Source of the DNA: a virus
Virus record (IMG/VR): IMGVR_UViG_3300030060_001494
Coordinates: 1-23,297 of that record
Strand: one strand, 5' to 3'
DNA length: 23,297 bases
A program made the translations under genes and the position numbers. Every line of letters begins with the position of its first letter. The stretch's first letter is position 1. Below the pieces are notes generated by a model. The model was not told where the DNA came from and did not search any database. It was given only the letters and a program-made list of their open reading frames with translations. This document shows positions 21,632 to 23,297 of this stretch, piece after piece.

Positions 21632-23297
21632 ATCTCCAAGAATTGACCCAGTTTGGATTTCTTCTGTTTCTGTTCAGTTTTCTTTTTTTCTGTATTGGTT
21701 TTTGATCTGTAGCTTTGTTTTTTAAACTTTCTAAATCAGGGTTCAAGATATAAAAACCAGCGATGTTATAAACCCAAGTATCTAAGACTTCATTTCTTTC
21801 TCTGATCTGTTTCCATTCCATTCGCTTTTGTCCTTTATAATATTTAATGATTCTTTTCTCTGCTGTTAGCTGTCGAAAATATTCTTCATCAACATCTGCT
21901 GGAAAATGAATATAACCAGATTTAACTTCGTCAATATTGAGCCATGAAAATAAAGTGTCTTTTGCGGAATCTGTACCTACTGGGAAAAGTTGCACTCTTT
22001 GCTTACCTGATTGTGTTGGTCTATTGGCAATTGGTTTACCATGTTGACTCTGCCCTTTGATTGCAAAGATTCTTCTGCCTTGTCGTTGTTTACAGAAAGC
22101 ATAAACATTTTGAGTTGCATAACCTGAGTCAATACAAGTGATAGATATTTTTATGGTTCTGCCATCTTCTGTTTTGAATGACGATTTCAAATATTCATCT
22201 AGTTCGTTCCAGACTTGTAATTGGTTTGGATCACCAAACATGATTTGATAATCCACGACATACATCTGATTTTCAGCCGACCAACCGATAACTTGTGACT
22301 CGATCCGATCTGACTGCACATCAATACCGCAAGTCAGCAAGACAACTGGTTCGGGTATAGATTGTGCATCGTAGTTTTCTCTGCGATTAAGTAACGAATC
22401 ACTTTCTATTTCTTCTGCATCTGATTGCCAAACCTGACCAAGTGAAGTATTTACAAAAACTCTTAACTGATCTGGATGTTCTTTTGCATTGAGAAATGAT
22501 TCAACGACTTCTGACCAAGATCGCCAAACTGAGTACAGTTCATTAAGATGAAAACCAGCAGTCTTGTAGGTTTCTTCTTCTGCAATCCATTTACCATTTC
22601 TGATCATCCAGATTTTATCTTTTTCTTCTATGACTGATCCGCAATGTATGCAGACCATGTGTGCATCTTTTGCTTCATCCCATTTTACATTTGCCCATTC
22701 TAGTTTTTGTTTCTCTTTGCAATGCGGACAAGGAACATGGAAATATCTTTTATCTGATTCTTCCCATGCATCTTGTATTCTTGATGCACCATCTATCGTT
22801 GGCGTTGATGTCATTATGATTTTACGATTGGCAAATGTTGCTGTTCTTTTAGTTGCAAGTGATACAGCGTCACCTTCACTTGTTGTTTCGTAACGATCAA
22901 CCTCATCAAGCAGAACAATCCTACATGGTCTGGATGCTAATGAAGCTGGTGAGTTTGATCCAGTCATTACAACGAAACCACCAGCAAAGGATTTAGATAA
23001 TATTGTGTTTCCTGAATCTCTAGCTTTAGAGTCTTTGATCTTGTGCTTTAAAGATTCAGAAGCAGCGATCATTTTTGAAAATCTTTGGGTACTCCATGAT
23101 CTAGCCATTTCTAAAGTTGGCATGACTACAAGCATAGGTGCTGGATCGTGGGCAATGTGATAACCAATAATGTTATTAATCATCTCAGTCTTGCCAACCT
23201 GTGACGAACTCATAATGACGATTCGTTCTAATCTGCGATCATTGACCGCATCCATCATTCCTCTTTGGTATTCTGCTCTGCTAGTTTTCCATTGACC
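21630..23297 (-). CDS. Large terminase, GpA family (N-terminus outside the window)
   Basis: The frame is still open at the right edge (upstream residues GQWKTSRAEYQRG before the first Met), so about 555 residues are seen and the start is missing. The packaging ATPase is visible: Walker A-like SSSQVGKT (window residues 30-37), Walker B VLLDEVD (about 128-134) and the SATP-like MTSTPT. A four-Cys zinc ribbon follows (CPHC and CIHC, about 190-219), as in lambda A/GpA proteins. The nuclease part has CGIDVQSDRIE, CIDSGYAT and NEVLDTWVYNIAG, giving the acidic residues. It cuts concatemers and pumps DNA into the prohead. The C-terminus is very basic (KKRKLNRNRRN). Confidence 0.93.
   Translation of the reverse strand, partial: GQWKTSRAEYQRGMMDAVNDRRLERIVIMSSSQVGKTEMINNIIGYHIAHDPAPMLVVMPTLEMARSWSTQRFSKMIAASESLKHKIKDSKARDSGNTILSKSFAGGFVVMTGSNSPASLASRPCRIVLLDEVDRYETTSEGDAVSLATKRTATFANRKIIMTSTPTIDGASRIQDAWEESDKRYFHVPCPHCKEKQKLEWANVKWDEAKDAHMVCIHCGSVIEEKDKIWMIRNGKWIAEEETYKTAGFHLNELYSVWRSWSEVVESFLNAKEHPDQLRVFVNTSLGQVWQSDAEEIESDSLLNRRENYDAQSIPEPVVLLTCGIDVQSDRIESQVIGWSAENQMYVVDYQIMFGDPNQLQVWNELDEYLKSSFKTEDGRTIKISITCIDSGYATQNVYAFCKQRQGRRIFAIKGQSQHGKPIANRPTQSGKQRVQLFPVGTDSAKDTLFSWLNIDEVKSGYIHFPADVDEEYFRQLTAEKRIIKYYKGQKRMEWKQIRERNEVLDTWVYNIAGFYILNPDLESLKNKATDQKPIQKKRKLNRNRRNPNWVNSWR

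Overview
The window is a 23.3 kb piece of an AT-rich tailed-phage (or prophage) genome of lambda-like siphovirus type. The evidence is a long minus-strand late operon in lambda/HK97 order: GpA-type terminase, connector, lambda-family portal, HK97-type prohead protease and capsid, head-tail adaptor, tail terminator, tail tube, G/GT frameshift chaperone, tape measure, distal tail proteins, NlpC-like protein, J-type tip protein, fibre, lysis genes. The lysis genes and J-type proteins point to a Gram-negative host. The low GC and the fibre style recall marine phages, but that is a weak inference. No integrase, repressor, tRNA or CRISPR array is visible.

Layout. (1) 1-2614, plus strand: a packed cluster of small early genes ending in a YqaJ/lambda-exonuclease-like PD-(D/E)XK nuclease and a 40-aa protein. 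Several share a nearly fixed start leader, GGAGAAAACAATG. (2) 2615-3397: a gene-free stretch of almost 800 nt. It starts with a good sigma70-type promoter and is full of perfect hairpins; I read it as a large structured non-coding RNA. (3) 3398-5042, minus strand: lysis cassette with a T4-type lysozyme, a 3-TM holin, a minimal MscS-like channel protein, an XhlA-like membrane peptide and a coiled-coil protein. (4) 5059-15840: tail module. (5) 15840-21255: head and connector module, including one long ORF that joins an N-terminal domain, an S78 prohead protease and the major capsid protein, with Shine-Dalgarno sequences before internal Met codons. (6) 21256-21629: a plus-strand 57-aa gene with its own promoter and intrinsic terminator, placed between connector and terminase, like a moron. 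(7) 21630-23297: large terminase, cut by the window edge.

The plus-strand early genes and the minus-strand late operon converge at about 3.38 kb, where the putative ncRNA lies. The ncRNA promoter and the moron promoter share an identical 12-nt block around the -35 (TTTACTTGCAAC), so the two isolated units probably respond to the same factor. Late genes are mostly translationally coupled (ATGA, TAATG and TGATG overlaps). The tail chaperone is extended by a well-formed -1 frameshift site (GGGAAAA, 6-nt spacer, 9-bp stem).

Most interesting points: the large structured RNA, the nested starts in the protease-capsid ORF, the MscS-like pore protein in the lysis cassette, and the promoter-linked moron.
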